Assembly: GCA_033557835.1 (NCBI GenBank)
Contig: JAWQRO010000164.1
Coordinates: 1 to 51,573 of the forward strand
DNA: 51,573 nucleotides
Reading direction: 5' to 3'
From: Helochares maculicollis
Lineage: Eukaryota; Arthropoda; Insecta; Coleoptera; Hydrophilidae
Position 1 is the stretch's first letter. The number at the start of each line of letters is the position of its first letter. The notes beneath the pieces were generated by a model. It worked only from the letters and a program-made list of their open reading frames with translations, did no database searches and had not been told where the DNA came from. A program made the translations under genes and the position numbers. Shown here in pieces: positions 35,584-46,704 of this stretch.

Positions 35584-38500
35584 ATAAGGCTCTACGACTA
35601 GGCTATTCATAAAAACAGCCCCGAGTTACATAATAGCAAACTTTTGACGTAATAATGTACCCAATGTCTTAGTTTCAAAAACAACAAAAATTGCTTGAGC
35701 TTTATGCAGTGTTTTTCATCACTTTCCACAATTCCGGGATCTAGCACCTAGCACTTCAGGTCATTGCATTTTTTAGCATCGTATATTGACAGTAACAAAG
35801 AGCAAAGTCTGCTCGAGGCGGCGGAATCCTAGAACTCGTCCGTAACTTGCCTGTTTCTCGCCCTACCACTCAAACTTTCCAACCTCTATAATTTTTGCTG
35901 TTGCTAAGGAATGATATATAAGCACGAGAATTGTTTATACATATGCATTCTTTTAATTTTAAATTAATTATATTTAATACCGACTAACACGCCGACGTAA
36001 CTTAGATTTAGCAGAGAAAATATGTTGTTGCTTCCAAAATATATTGTTTGAATTCTATTAATATATTTCTAAATCATTATGTCTCTTGTCAACGTCACGA
36101 AAATAGATAGGTGTATTCGACAATTTTATTAATTAGTATCTTATAAGTAAGGAAACCTAGATTTTGAGCATTTCAGTTTCTTCACTCAAATAAATTACGT
36201 TTTTTATTCAAATTAAATTCTGAGTTGCTTCATTAATATTAACTTCAGCACCATTACTACCTACTTTATCAGCGTTCTTGTGAAACTTAGTAAATTAATT
36301 GGCGGAAATAGTAAATTTTACCATGCCTTTTTCTTTTTGAAGCTAAATATTCGTGATTATAGTGCAAACTGCATCAAAAGTTTCTCCATTTACTTTAATT
36401 ATAAAAATTGTGCTCTCTTGACTTTAATGTTTCAGGTAAGTAAAACTCATTTATTTATCAAAAACAAAATTAAAGGACTTTCTTTATTAATAAAACCTCC
36501 TGGTTTTCTAGCGAAAAATTGCAAAAAGAAACGCACTAATCGTGGAAGTCTGCAATATATTCTTTCCCTTCAATAGATTTCGGGGAGGAATAGCAAAAGT
36601 TTGATAATCTTCCAGACCTTAATACTCTGATGAAATCTCTCAACAGCTCTGTCTGTAGAGATTTCAATTCACGGAAATTGGATTTGGAAATATGCCAAGT
36701 CATATAGTAAAAATTAGCCTTCATCATTTCTCTGTTGATAATTGATTTATCTGATGTATTATTTTTACAAATAAACCAAAACTACTTTAGAATTGGATTT
36801 CACAAATAATATTCTTTTAAGCCATGCCTTTCAATTATTTATATATTCGCAATTTATTAATCATCGTTTAATATTTGATGCTAGAGAATGAAATGTGAGT
36901 ATTTTTTATTTTGTAATATAAACGGAAATGATGAAATGTCAATCGAAGAGAAAACAAAACCACGCCTATTTATTCTGCTGAGAAAATTAAAGGCTTATTC
37001 TATTTGCATTACTAATTACCAGCATTGTTTCGGATTTCTATAGGAGGCAAACCTCAGCTAGAATTGTAGAATAAACAAAAGAAACAAAACACAAAGGAGG
37101 TAAGGAATAGCGCAAACTTACATTTTAGCTTCAAAGGATTTGGTTATCCCACACAATTCGATAGCAGCCAATTTAAACAAATATGTGCAAACGATGGTAA
37201 GCCACTGTAAACTTCGGTAATCCACACCAAGAGCAGATAAGCAGGTATTTGCGTTTCTAGAATGTAAGTATGATTAGGAAATGGAAATGCTTGTATACTT
37301 TTCAAGCAATAAGGAGCTGCATTGCAACTTTCATTATAAAAAGCGAAGCTACACGATGAGCTATAAAATGAAATCAGCCATAGGAAGTAAGAAACGTCCT
37401 TTAATATTTGAATCTTTAACTTTTAATTGCATGGAAATGAAATGAACCAGACGTAATTTAATTGGTTAGAAAGGAAAAGAAACGCAAACACTTAAAACTT
37501 TACGTTCGAATGATTCTAGAACGCTTAACTTCTTAACTGTTGGTATATTAAATCAATATTACGGATTTATTCAATTAATCAATACGTACATACTCCAATA
37601 ATTGTTCCTTGTACAGTTAATATTAATGAATTGCATATAAAAGTAATTATACATTGCTTGCACGAACATTTCTTACGTTTTTCGTAAAATGCACGTTTCC
37701 TATGTTATTCCTACTTCTGTTTTCCAGCTTTTCGTTTAGAGGACTCTAGGGAAGCGGCTTCCTGGAAACGTTTCATCTCTTCACGCGTTATTTATAACAT
37801 CACAGCTGTCTGGTCTGATAGGAAAATTGTTTGAGTTATGTACCCCATTTAGCATGGAATCATTTACGCTTGAGTTTTCTTCCGTGTACTACACCGGCAC
37901 GGAGTACGATATGTGTTGTGCTAAAAAAGGATTATTTTTTGCTCAGACAAACACGTATTGTGCGTTTAGAATAGAGTTTTTATTTATATACCGAAAAACC
38001 AAAAACCTTTCCATCATTATCATTTCTGTGCCCATTGTGCAAATTTTTGATTTGAACAGCTGTATAAATATAGACAGGAAGTTTCAGCTCACAGCGTGGC
38101 AAACAAATAACATATATAACATACCGTAAATACGAAACAGTTAATATTTTAATAATGAGCAGATATTTAATTGCGTATAGAATTTGTCATACAAACAGAA
38201 AAATCAATCTCAGGTTCATACATTAGGACAGATTTGTTTTGATAAAAGCGAATGCAGAGGATGTGATCGCTTCTGCTAATGCTTATTGGAATTTACATTC
38301 ACAAAAACTACTAATTAATGAGTTTTGGTTTATTGAACTGACATTTTATGTATATTTCAAATTGTACACCAAGCTGTTGATTTTAAAGTTTGTTTGTAGG
38401 AAATATTTACAGACAGAACATGAAAATCCCATTTAACTTTATAGCCATAATCAATGGAAATGCAAAGTAATTAATTTGTGTCCTATAAGCAGAATTGTCG

Positions 38501-40300
38501 ACAACCAGCGTACAGTTTTAGTAAAATTACCGATAAATATATTTGCTTAGTAACAATATTTTCTTCAAGTTACTATTTGGAAATATGTGATTACAATTCT
38601 AATTGCACCAGTCATAGTTAAAAATACAGGCATTTTCTCTCTGATGTTTATATCAAACACGTTAAGGAATTCTCAGTTTATCATCTACTCCAGAGATTTA
38701 ATTTCGAATCAAATTATTTCCTGAAGCTTTCCTTTCTTACCTTGCTGATATTTTATTTTGACGCAAAAATTGTTAAGAACTTAAATTAATCTGGAAACTA
38801 TTTCCAAGTTAATTTAAAATCTACTCTTTATTTGCATAACAAATAAGTTAGATTCCAGTCTTGCCACTTTAGAATAAATGTCATTTAAAAAAACAGAAAT
38901 TGCGCGGAGAGAAAAATTTTAGATTTAATTATTTTCATGTAAACTCTGAACTAAAGAAATGATGGTACATATGTGAATATGAATTTAACTATTAGGGCTT
39001 GATGAAGTCATGTAGTTAATAAGGTAATCAAGTTATTAGTTAATTTAGAGACTTAGCAAGTGTTGATGAATATGAAAAAATATAATATTTATTTGGCGTT
39101 AAAATACTCGGTTAGGCAACAGTAAAAATTTAATTGTATCGTTAAGAGAGTCATTGAATAACTGGATTCTACCTAAGAGAGTTTTGTAAGTTTTACTATT
39201 CGACAGTTAATATTGTTTTTTAGTTTTTACTTATACAACAATAAGCCCCAGATTATTGAATATACTCTAAAACACTATGAAAAAAGTGCAAAAAGCAGAA
39301 CTCAGAAAGATCTCAGCAAAATATAAGTGATAATTCGTAGTTATTATTTTTATATGACCGCATAGAGAAATGTATTTATGCAAACATCCTCATTAAAAGT
39401 ATCTTACTATCGTACTATTTTACCCCATTATAAAACTACTGGTTGCATTTTCATTAACTAAAAATTCAAAGACTTACTTAGTGTATGCAACTGGATATTC
39501 AAAGACATTAACGCTTTAAATCATCGGACCTATATATTCTCTCTTCGTTCCTTTCTAAAACAAGTCAGGTTTATTAGACTAAAAACGAATGCGCTAGTAA
39601 TTAAATTAGGCACTTGAAGAAACATTTTTATTTTAAACATAAGATACACTTTATGGCAAATTTTAAACCGAAAATTATCAACTAATCTAATAAATACAAC
39701 TCATGTTTTTATCGGAATTGTTCTAGACTTCATAAACTCGACTTGTGCTAGATATAACCTACAACAAAAATTAAAATTTGCAGTAGTATCGAACACATTT
39801 TAACCTGTCTTTGCTATTAAGTTATTAAAGCTGAAGCGTTTTGCAATATTATTCATTGGTGCCAATAAACAATGGCAGAATAAGTGCCTACATGATCAAA
39901 TCGCTAATTAACCAGATAATTTGTTATATAAACTTAAGAAAGAGCTTCATTTCGCTGCCTATTTTAAGAAGCAATTCGGCAAATTAAACACCAAGTGGAC
40001 AAAAATAAGGGAAGTACTAATCATTACCCACGAAGCACAATTATTGGATACCAGATCTGGCTTACACCCCTTGCAGAAAAAATATCTGTACTTATTTATA
40101 TTTATATAAAATGCACAAATTTTAATGATACTTTAGTTCTACTAATACTCAACTGAACTGAACTAAGTATGCCTTGCTATCTTCCTCGACATTTTTTATA
40201 ACGGTTGGCGTTCCTGACCTTTGGCCAGTCTGACCGTAGATAATGGCTGGTTTTTATGACTCTCACCAAAGATTCCTCAGACGGAGGCCTACTCCTTATG
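35584..40300. other. AT-rich desert
   Basis: No gene recognised. It contains the CAG|GTAAGT site listed next and short open frames (36280-36576, 37827-38129) without motifs. Confidence 0.5.
36411..36441 (+). promoter_or_regulatory. Juxtaposed splice acceptor/donor, possible recursive splice site
   Basis: A T-biased tract ending TTTAATGTTTCAG is followed without a gap by GTAAGT (36436-36441). This is the layout of ratchet points used to remove long introns stepwise in insects. It requires a long plus-strand intron here, which cannot be shown from this window. Confidence 0.3.
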
Positions 40301-40319
40301 GAACAGTATTTTATTTGAT

Positions 40320-40545
40320 TTTTTTGTCAGTATAATAATTGTCCCTTTCAATTATAACACCAGCATTAAGCATTGATTCTATTCCGCCTCTCAGGTGCTT
40401 TCGCTTCTCCAGACGCAACTGCAGTTTCACGAGTTCTATTGCTCGTTAATATTATGACTTAACTTATTCAATTTCTCAGGTTTCACATTCAATTTTGTAA
40501 TTTGGTATCACTACACCTACCCGCAACCACAGTGTTTGCATTGAT
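40320..40545 (-). repeat. Dispersed repeat, copy A
   Basis: The minus strand from about 40545 matches the plus strand from about 43020. The shared core CTGTGGTTGCG is followed by a GTAGGTG/GTCGGTG-like stretch, CAAATTACAAAAT and, further on, GTTAAGT and CGTGAAACT. Identity is roughly 70-75% in the first 60 bases and weaker after that. The order resembles an LTR-retrotransposon leader, but I cannot name the family. Confidence 0.55.
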
Positions 40546-43019
40546 ATCTTGTTACTCCTATTCGTAGATGCATCATTAATGTTAAAAAATCGCCAGGGAC
40601 GATATGATACAGCTTGACTTAAATGAGTTGAGGTAAATAATTTATTACCTATGGTTGATAAAAGTTTTAGAGACTGTATAAGCTCGTTCAATTGCAAATA
40701 AAGTATAAAATTATGCAATGTAAGCTGATCTCTTTCTAGTTGAAATAAAGGAAGTTGCGTTATAAAGTCCGCGAGGTTCAGCTAAGATAGAACGTAATTA
40801 AATCTAGATTGATTTTCGCATTTCTAATCGGTTCCCTGAAATTACATCACATTTTTATGTAAATATAAAACGATTAAGAATATTGACTTAATTAAGGAGC
40901 CTCAACTTTCGAAGTAAATGAGTTTGACCGTAAGGTATCAAAAGAATACTAGGCACTGTTTAATTAAAGCTTTGAACCATCCCCGTTTCCTTTTGCTCTA
41001 TGTAAAATTTCACCTAGAACACAATGTTCCCATTATATCAGGCTCACCTCGTTAAAATTTTAAATTCAACTAACCCAAGATTTACGATTTTGCTTTCTCC
41101 AAATGGTCCCGGCGAAGGCTGCTCATAGAAAACGTAAATTGAACCCAACTAATTTTCTACGGGGAGTCTTAATTATCCCGAAATTCTGTGGTTCATTCCT
41201 TCTGCCTCGACGGCACCACCCGCTAGGGAACTGAGAATAAATGGCTGGTCTTAAAACAGACATTTCCACACCTGCGTTAATTTGAAAATATGTATGATTT
41301 CGTTTATTGCACTAATAAAAATGACTGTTTTATTACAAATTAATTTTCTTTCTAGTCAAAAAGTTACTAATATGTTTAACCAAAATACTTTTCGCAATTG
41401 CATGAGTAAATAAATTGTTATTCGGTTGTTTTTGTATTGCAAAATATATAATAAAGTTAATTTTAGGCATGCAAGTAGGCTCATTAAAAGAGCAGTGAAA
41501 ATAATTTTATACTGGTTATGTATTATTGTTATGACAATAGGATGACAAAACGAATTCCAAATAAGATTGTATATATTCACTACCTATTGATGTAATTGGT
41601 TAAAACCAATTGACATTGAGTCTTATTTCTCTCGTATACTTAATTTAGACGAGTTATTTTTAATTATTGGTTAACAAATCAACAAGTACTCCATTCAATT
41701 CGTCTATGAGAAATCACTTATTATTATGATCGACATCATAACAAAACATCTATTTGGAATAAATGAAATATTATTATAAGCGCATCTGTTGTGTAGGCTT
41801 ACACAGATATGTAAGTTTACTGTAATTGCTCTAAATTTAAAAGAGCGGAATTATTATTAGAACTGTCTGAAAGCTAAATTATGAAATATGATGGAAGTTG
41901 CAATTGGAATAACAACGGAGAAATTAAAATTACATCTGTTACATTTTTTTTGACGTTGAATTATTAACTTTTATTGAACTAAATGTACATCTTAAGTGGT
42001 TTGCAACGCCTATCTAAATTTTAGTATCGCTGTTAGGTTGGTATAATAAAAAAGCGGCACAGCAATTTACACTAATTGGAGACGGCAATTCAAAATGTTG
42101 ATACATATTTGTTTGTACGGCTGAACAAAGAATCGTTGCAAAAAATCCCCCATCCCGAAAGACAGCGGAAATGATACCACCAACTTACGTTTCAATTTCC
42201 TGGCAATCATTATTTCTCTGCCGTATATTCGCTTATTGCAGTCTATCAAATTCGTTTAAGTTTGAAATCGATGGTAGGAAGGAAAGAGATCTCGGAATCC
42301 ATTTAAAGAGTTTGGTAAAATCTAATGTAATTCTATATTTTTATGTTTTGTAATCATAGAATAATGACAAGAAATAAAGGCTGCAGATATTATAGAGATG
42401 GGATTTAAATGGCAGGAACATCAGAACTAAACGTAGTCTTTTTATAGAAGTCAAAAACATTTTTGGTATTACGATGCCTAATAAAAGTAGAGACGTCACG
42501 ACACGCCGCACAAAATAAATTCCATAAACAGTTTTTGCTGTAACAGCGAAGTGCTAGGCGATAAATGTTTGATGTAACTCACAAAAAGTATCGTACCGCG
42601 TGAGCATATGAGATTGGCCACTAAGCGAAAATAAGCGACAAGAGTATAAACTGTAATTTTCTACATCACAAGTTTTCCCATTAATAGCAGTAAAAAATTT
42701 AAAAGCGGACACTAAGCTGAAAAAATGGATGTATTCAAAATTACTTTATAGCAGCAATACCTCAACAAGAACTATTTTTGTTAATTTAAAAGTGATACGA
42801 TGAAACTTCTAAGTAACGGAAGTAATTGGGATAACTTAACAGCTTAACGTAAGTAGCTGTCGTTGATAATAATTTATTTGATTTTTCATCCATACTAAAT
42901 ATGTGTAAACGCCACATGTAACTTAAAATAAAATCGCTCTTAAAGAAAATAAAAGGTGCGTTATCACACGGCCGTAAAGGATATCAAGGTTAAAATAAAG
43001 CGAAAGCGTAACACAGACA
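40546..43019. other. Unassigned spacer between repeat copies
   Basis: No gene recognised. A short perfect palindrome AATTGGTT-AA-AACCAATT lies at 41594-41611. A GC-richer stretch at about 40980-41240 has no motif. Confidence 0.5.
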
Positions 43020-43200
43020 GGCGAGCGCTGTGGTTGCGCGTCGGTGCACTGTTGTCAAATTACAAAATAAAATACAATACTCAAGAAAAAAATGATTTAG
43101 TCCAGTTAAGTTATAAAAATCAAGAAGCAATTAAACGCGTGAAACTAAAGTAGTGCCAGGAAAGGCATCCGAGAAGACCAATCGGGCGCTTGCTTATTAC
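43020..43200 (+). repeat. Dispersed repeat, copy B
   Basis: Counterpart of copy A (40320-40545) in opposite orientation. The translated core is similar in both (WLRVG, then NYKI). It is followed immediately by the tandemly duplicated block, so both may belong to one decayed retroelement. Confidence 0.55.
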
Positions 43201-43269
43201 TGGTAATGCAATTGAATGCTGCCATCATCTCGTCGAGGATAGTTTGAAACAGAGACCTCGTCGTGAAGA

Positions 43270-44060
43270 GAAGACCTCTTTAAGAAGCACAAATGACGAG
43301 AGCTTTTAAAGGGTTTGCATGATTAAAAACTCGATAATGCAGTGAAAGTAGTAGAAAAACAATCAAATGAAGTCCAGAGATAAAATATGAGATGAGGAAA
43401 GAGCTGAATATTTTAATAAAGAAAATAAAGTATCGAATATACAATCGAAGATGTGGAAGATGAGGTGAACAAAATGGGAAAGAAGAAGAGACAAAATAAC
43501 ATGATCGTGAAAGCAATGGAGGTAAGCACGGATGATCAACTCCATTTGAAAGGACAACAGTGTAAAGTGTTTTCTAAAGAGCCATGTTGTTAGAAAGTAT
43601 GATTAATGAAACTTGACAGTTTGTTTATTTGAATTAAGAAATTACCCTGAACCAGCAAAGAAGAGGAAAGCTCTGTAAGGAGCATAGATGACGAGAGCTC
43701 CTAAAGAGTTTGCATAAATATAAACTCGATAATGCAGTGAAAGTAGTAGAAAAACAATCAAATGAAGTCCAGAGATAAAATAAAAGAGATGAAGAAAGAA
43801 CTAAATATTATAATAATAAAAAATAAAATAATAAATAGATGATCGAAGATGTGGTAAACAAAATAGAAAAGAAGAAGAGACAAAATAATATGATCGAGAA
43901 AGCAAATACAGATGATCAACCCCATTTGAAAGGACAGTAGTGTAAAGTTTTTGCTAAAGAGCCATGTTATTAGAAATGATGATTAATGAAACTTGACAGT
44001 TTGTTTATTAGAATTAAGCAGTGCAACTGAACAAGCAATTAGAGAAAAGACAGTAATAAG
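43270..44060 (+). repeat. Two-copy tandem duplication, about 395-bp unit
   Basis: Copy 1 runs from about 43270 and copy 2 from about 43665. They share long blocks such as GATGACGAGAGC/AATGACGAGAGC, CTCGATAATGCAGTGAAAGT, AACAATCAAATGAAGTCCAG, ATTTGAAAGGACA and AATGAAACTTGACAGTTTGT. Identity is high in the core with small indels. The translation includes DNAVKVVEKQSNEVQR in both copies and, in copy 1, IEDVEDEVNKMGKKKRQNN, a charged coiled-coil-like segment broken by stops. I infer a decayed retroelement gag or leader region, but the family is not certain. Confidence 0.85.
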
Positions 44061-45253
44061 CGTAGTACAAACTCAGGAGCTCAGCAGATAAGCTGATAAT
44101 AATGAGCAGCAAGAAATGGACAAATAAGAGAAATTTATATGATGGTATCACAAAAGAACGAGAAATGTTGCAGCATGAAGCTCAATAATAAAATGAAAAA
44201 ATATTTATAAGAGGACATGGAAGTCTTCAGATGGAAAAAGTACAAAGAAAATATACTTCATCTTAATATCTGCGTATCTTGTTCCATCTTGAGGCTATTG
44301 AATAAAAGGATTATGGCAGTCTTAAAGATTTCAGCAGGAAAGATTTCCTTAAACGAGAGGACAAACCATTTCCTTAAAATGTTTAGTTTAGAGTCCGGCC
44401 ATATTCTTAAAGATTTTTTATCTATATCACTCACAATTATGGCTCAAAGAAATCACTATCAATTACTTGTGGCACATGTGTAAATTTTTCTCGTTAAAGG
44501 TGCTTAACAGATATTTTTGTTAGTTTATCCGTCTGATCAGTTCCATATTAGAGATGATTCGTATATTAATGAAGCACGACAAAAAAAATAACAACCTTAC
44601 ATCTGATCATTCGAGCTCTCAGCTCTAGACTAAAGGCCTATTTTGTAAAACTGTATTGTCTTAATATTCCGGAATAATATGAATTATGTAACTAAAAAAT
44701 GACAGAGAGAACAAATCGATATATAGTAAGAAACATATTCGAAAGTGATTTAAACATGAAGAATAAACAAAGAGAAACGTGTACATAGATTCAAAGAAAT
44801 AGGTACACAATATGGTATTTGGAAAAGATGATATCAAAAAGAAAATCAAACAAGATAGAAAAAAGTCTGGCCACAAATACTGAAAATATAAACATAGTAT
44901 ATATGTACATACATTTCCAGCAGAATATGAAAAAAATCATAAAAATCTAGAAAAACTAAGAAATAATATTACTTACGTTCAAAACCAGTGAAAAGTGCTA
45001 TGGTACAGAGATTATGAAGACGTCAAAGGTAAAGACGGAATGTTATGGTATTTCTCAAAGTACAAGAAGTAGTAAATAATGTACTCTCAACAATTATTAA
45101 GCTGATGTATTGGAGATCATGCATAGATTAAGATGAGAACTGCAGAACCAAGTAAACTTGAAATAGAATTAGCGACAAGAAGAGGGACGCAATTTTGATT
45201 GAAGGATAATAACAACGGAAAATATGAAAACAAAAGAAAGCTTAATTAACAAT
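44061..45253. other. Purine-rich decayed sequence
   Basis: Continues the purine-rich, stop-riddled composition of the duplicated block and is probably more of the same decayed element. An open frame at 44217-44483 has no recognised domain. The far side of the piggyBac or LTR elements was looked for here and not found. Confidence 0.4.
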
Positions 45254-45663
45254 TAATACCTGAAGGCTATATGATATTCCGAATATTTCAAATTTGCAAA
45301 TTTGTTGATAGCTTCATCGGGAATTCCTTAAATAATATATTCGGTTATAGACTGCGTATTCACCTTCCACTGTCCTGCGATTTTAGTCCTTTGATACATG
45401 TACTGTTGTAACGCTTCGTCCATTTTCTTCTTCCTTTGTGACAGCTGGCAGTGTATTTGATGGTCAGTCACTTCTTTTTCGAATTCGTCTCGTAAGGCTT
45501 TTTTAAAGTATGCCCATGATCTCGAACATCTTTCCTGTCGTAAAAACGCTTGAGCCGACCCTGTTAAAAGATTTTTCCCAAATACGACCATATATGTGTC
45601 AGTCCTACCGTAGACTTCCGCCATTTCCTCGAAATTAGCGAACCATGTATTGACACTTAACAA
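45254..45663 (-). pseudogene. Ty3/Gypsy-like gag domain, interrupted
   Basis: This is part of a retrotransposon Gag, which packages element RNA in the cytoplasm. The minus-strand frame shows the Retrotrans_gag pattern: SVNTWFANFEEMAEVYG, LLTGSAQAFLRQE, SWAYFKKALRDEFEKE, then LSQRKKKMDEALQQYMYQ and a terminal TEYII. A TAA at about 45330-45328 interrupts, and the frame then continues GIPDEAINKFAN to another stop at 45256-45254, as the family would. No zinc knuckle, protease, reverse transcriptase or integrase follows, so the element is truncated here. A frame break separates it from the SAP segment upstream. Confidence 0.85.
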
Positions 45664-45806
45664 ACTGTCTGCACAATTTCTGGAGATAACTTTTCACATT
45701 CCACTTTTCTTAGGAGTCTTTGGTACCCATCGTCGATAGTACTTCTGTTTCATCGATGGTCAATGTATCTATTCCCTTTTTCATAACTTTTAGCGTAATC
45801 ATCAAC

Positions 45807-46058
45807 TTAAACATCATTAAATTCGCTTGCAAATTCATCATCATTTTCATCGTCTACATTGTTTTCGTTTTCGTCTTCGTTTTCTGTGACACGGTCTCGT
45901 TTAAGAAGCAGTGCGGCCTTGAGTTTTTCAACCAGCTCCGTTTTTCGTCCTGTATGCTTAAGGTTTCGTCGTTGTAGCTCAGCTTTGAGTTCAGGAATAC
46001 GTCTCACTTGATCGTCGCTGATCACCATTGCGTTTAGCGCATGTTCTACTTGATTCAT
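45807..46058 (-). pseudogene. SAP-domain N-terminal part of the same gag
   Basis: An 83-codon frame from ATG at 46058. Residues 23-50 match a SAP motif (PELKAELQRRNLKHTGRKTE, then LVEKLKAALL), a helix-turn-helix fold that binds DNA or chromatin in many nuclear proteins. An acidic tail follows (about residues 56-80, rich in Glu, Asp and Asn). It lies between the primer-binding site and the gag core of the LTR element, on the same strand, so it is most simply the Gag N terminus. A stop at 45807 and about 145 bp of broken frame separate it from the core. Confidence 0.78.
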
Positions 46059-46117
46059 CTTGGCTCACTTGACACCTTTACATGCTTCGTCTTCACTTTT
46101 CTTACCACCTGTCCTCT

Positions 46118-46273
46118 TGATCCCAGGACGAGTATTTGAAATATAACGTTTTTGATCTTCGGTTGAGAAATTGAAATTTAATGTTTTTGATCCCGGAGGA
46201 GTCTTTAACACATAACGTTCATATCTCGGACGAGTCTTTAACACCTAACATTCATATCCCGGACGAGCCCTCA
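46118..46273 (-). repeat. Primer-site-containing repeats, 33-bp unit
   Basis: Two perfect-length 33-bp units (46199-46231 and 46232-46264; plus-strand form GAGTCTTTAACACMTAACRT, continuing to CATATCYCGGAC) and a partial third lead into the primer-binding site. More degenerate copies lie at about 46189 and 46123. Each unit ends in a copy of the primer-site core (minus strand ACTCGTCCGAGAT, ACTCCTCCGGGAT, ACTCGTCCTGGGAT). Confidence 0.85.
46256..46273 (-). other. tRNA-Pro-type primer-binding site
   Basis: The minus strand reads TGAGGGCTCGTCCGGGAT, differing at one base from the 18-nt site complementary to the 3' end of tRNA-Pro used by many retroelements. It begins three bases after the LTR end, the normal position, and so sets the minus strand as the coding strand. 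Confidence 0.85.
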
Positions 46274-46276
46274 AAA

Positions 46277-46661
46277 TGTAGTCTTTCTTCTCCTTCGTTG
46301 ATGGTTATACGCGACTTGAGACCGACTGCCTCTGTGGTCACAATGGTGTTCAGCAGCTTGAGACCGACTGCCTCCGTGTTCGCGATGGTGTTCTGCAACT
46401 TGAGACCAACTGCCCCCGTGTTCACGATGGTGTTCTGCGTCTTGAGACCGACTGCCCCTTCCGTAAGGGTTGAACCGCTATTTAAAGCCCGTTGAAACAA
46501 AGAACATTCAACCGTCACTATGATGGCAAATATTGCGCCGTCTTCGTAGAACCATCCATCTCCTTATCAGAGAGCAACCATCCAAATCTCTTTAATCAGT
46601 ATGTGACCAACACAACGAGAAACCTCCTCAAACATTGACTCACACATCTGGTAGCGTGACA
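46277..46661 (-). mobile_element. 5' LTR of a Gypsy-like retrotransposon
   Basis: A 385-bp block that on the minus strand begins TGTCACGC and ends CTACA, the TG...CA ends expected of an LTR. It is followed directly by the primer-binding site. A TATA-like TTTAAATA lies at 46486-46479 (minus), so transcription would start inside it. A 42-bp tandem repeat fills its downstream half. No second LTR was found, so the boundary rests on the terminal dinucleotides, primer site and TATA. The upstream flank is AATAA. Confidence 0.75.
46315..46458 (-). repeat. 42-bp tandem repeat inside the LTR
   Basis: Copies begin at 46315, 46357, 46399 and 46441 (the last partial), each starting CTTGAGACC on the plus strand. 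The period is exactly 42 bp, a multiple of three, and all copies stay open on the minus strand, giving the repeating peptide GAVGLK-NTI. This is probably incidental, since the region lies in the LTR upstream of gag. Confidence 0.93.
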
Positions 46662-46704
46662 TTATTTCTTAAGCCTAACTTAGAACTACAAACATAAATA
46701 TTCA

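Noticed and set aside
43280..43557. Minus-strand Ser/Leu/Phe-rich frames over the tandem duplication
   Set aside because: They are the complement of purine-rich DNA, with low-complexity composition and no domain. The plus strand carries the shared peptide motifs.
44661..44876. Minus-strand hydrophobic 71-codon frame
   Set aside because: The Phe/Leu/Ile/Ser-rich composition is what the complement of AG-rich DNA gives; no topology or motif supports a protein.
45720..45977. Plus-strand hydrophobic frame opposite the SAP segment
   Set aside because: It is antisense to the acidic tail and SAP motif, whose domain match decides the strand.
46181..46495. Plus-strand repetitive frame over the LTR
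   Set aside because: The periodic peptide (RPTASV/VFS) is only the antisense reading of the 42-bp and 33-bp tandem repeats.
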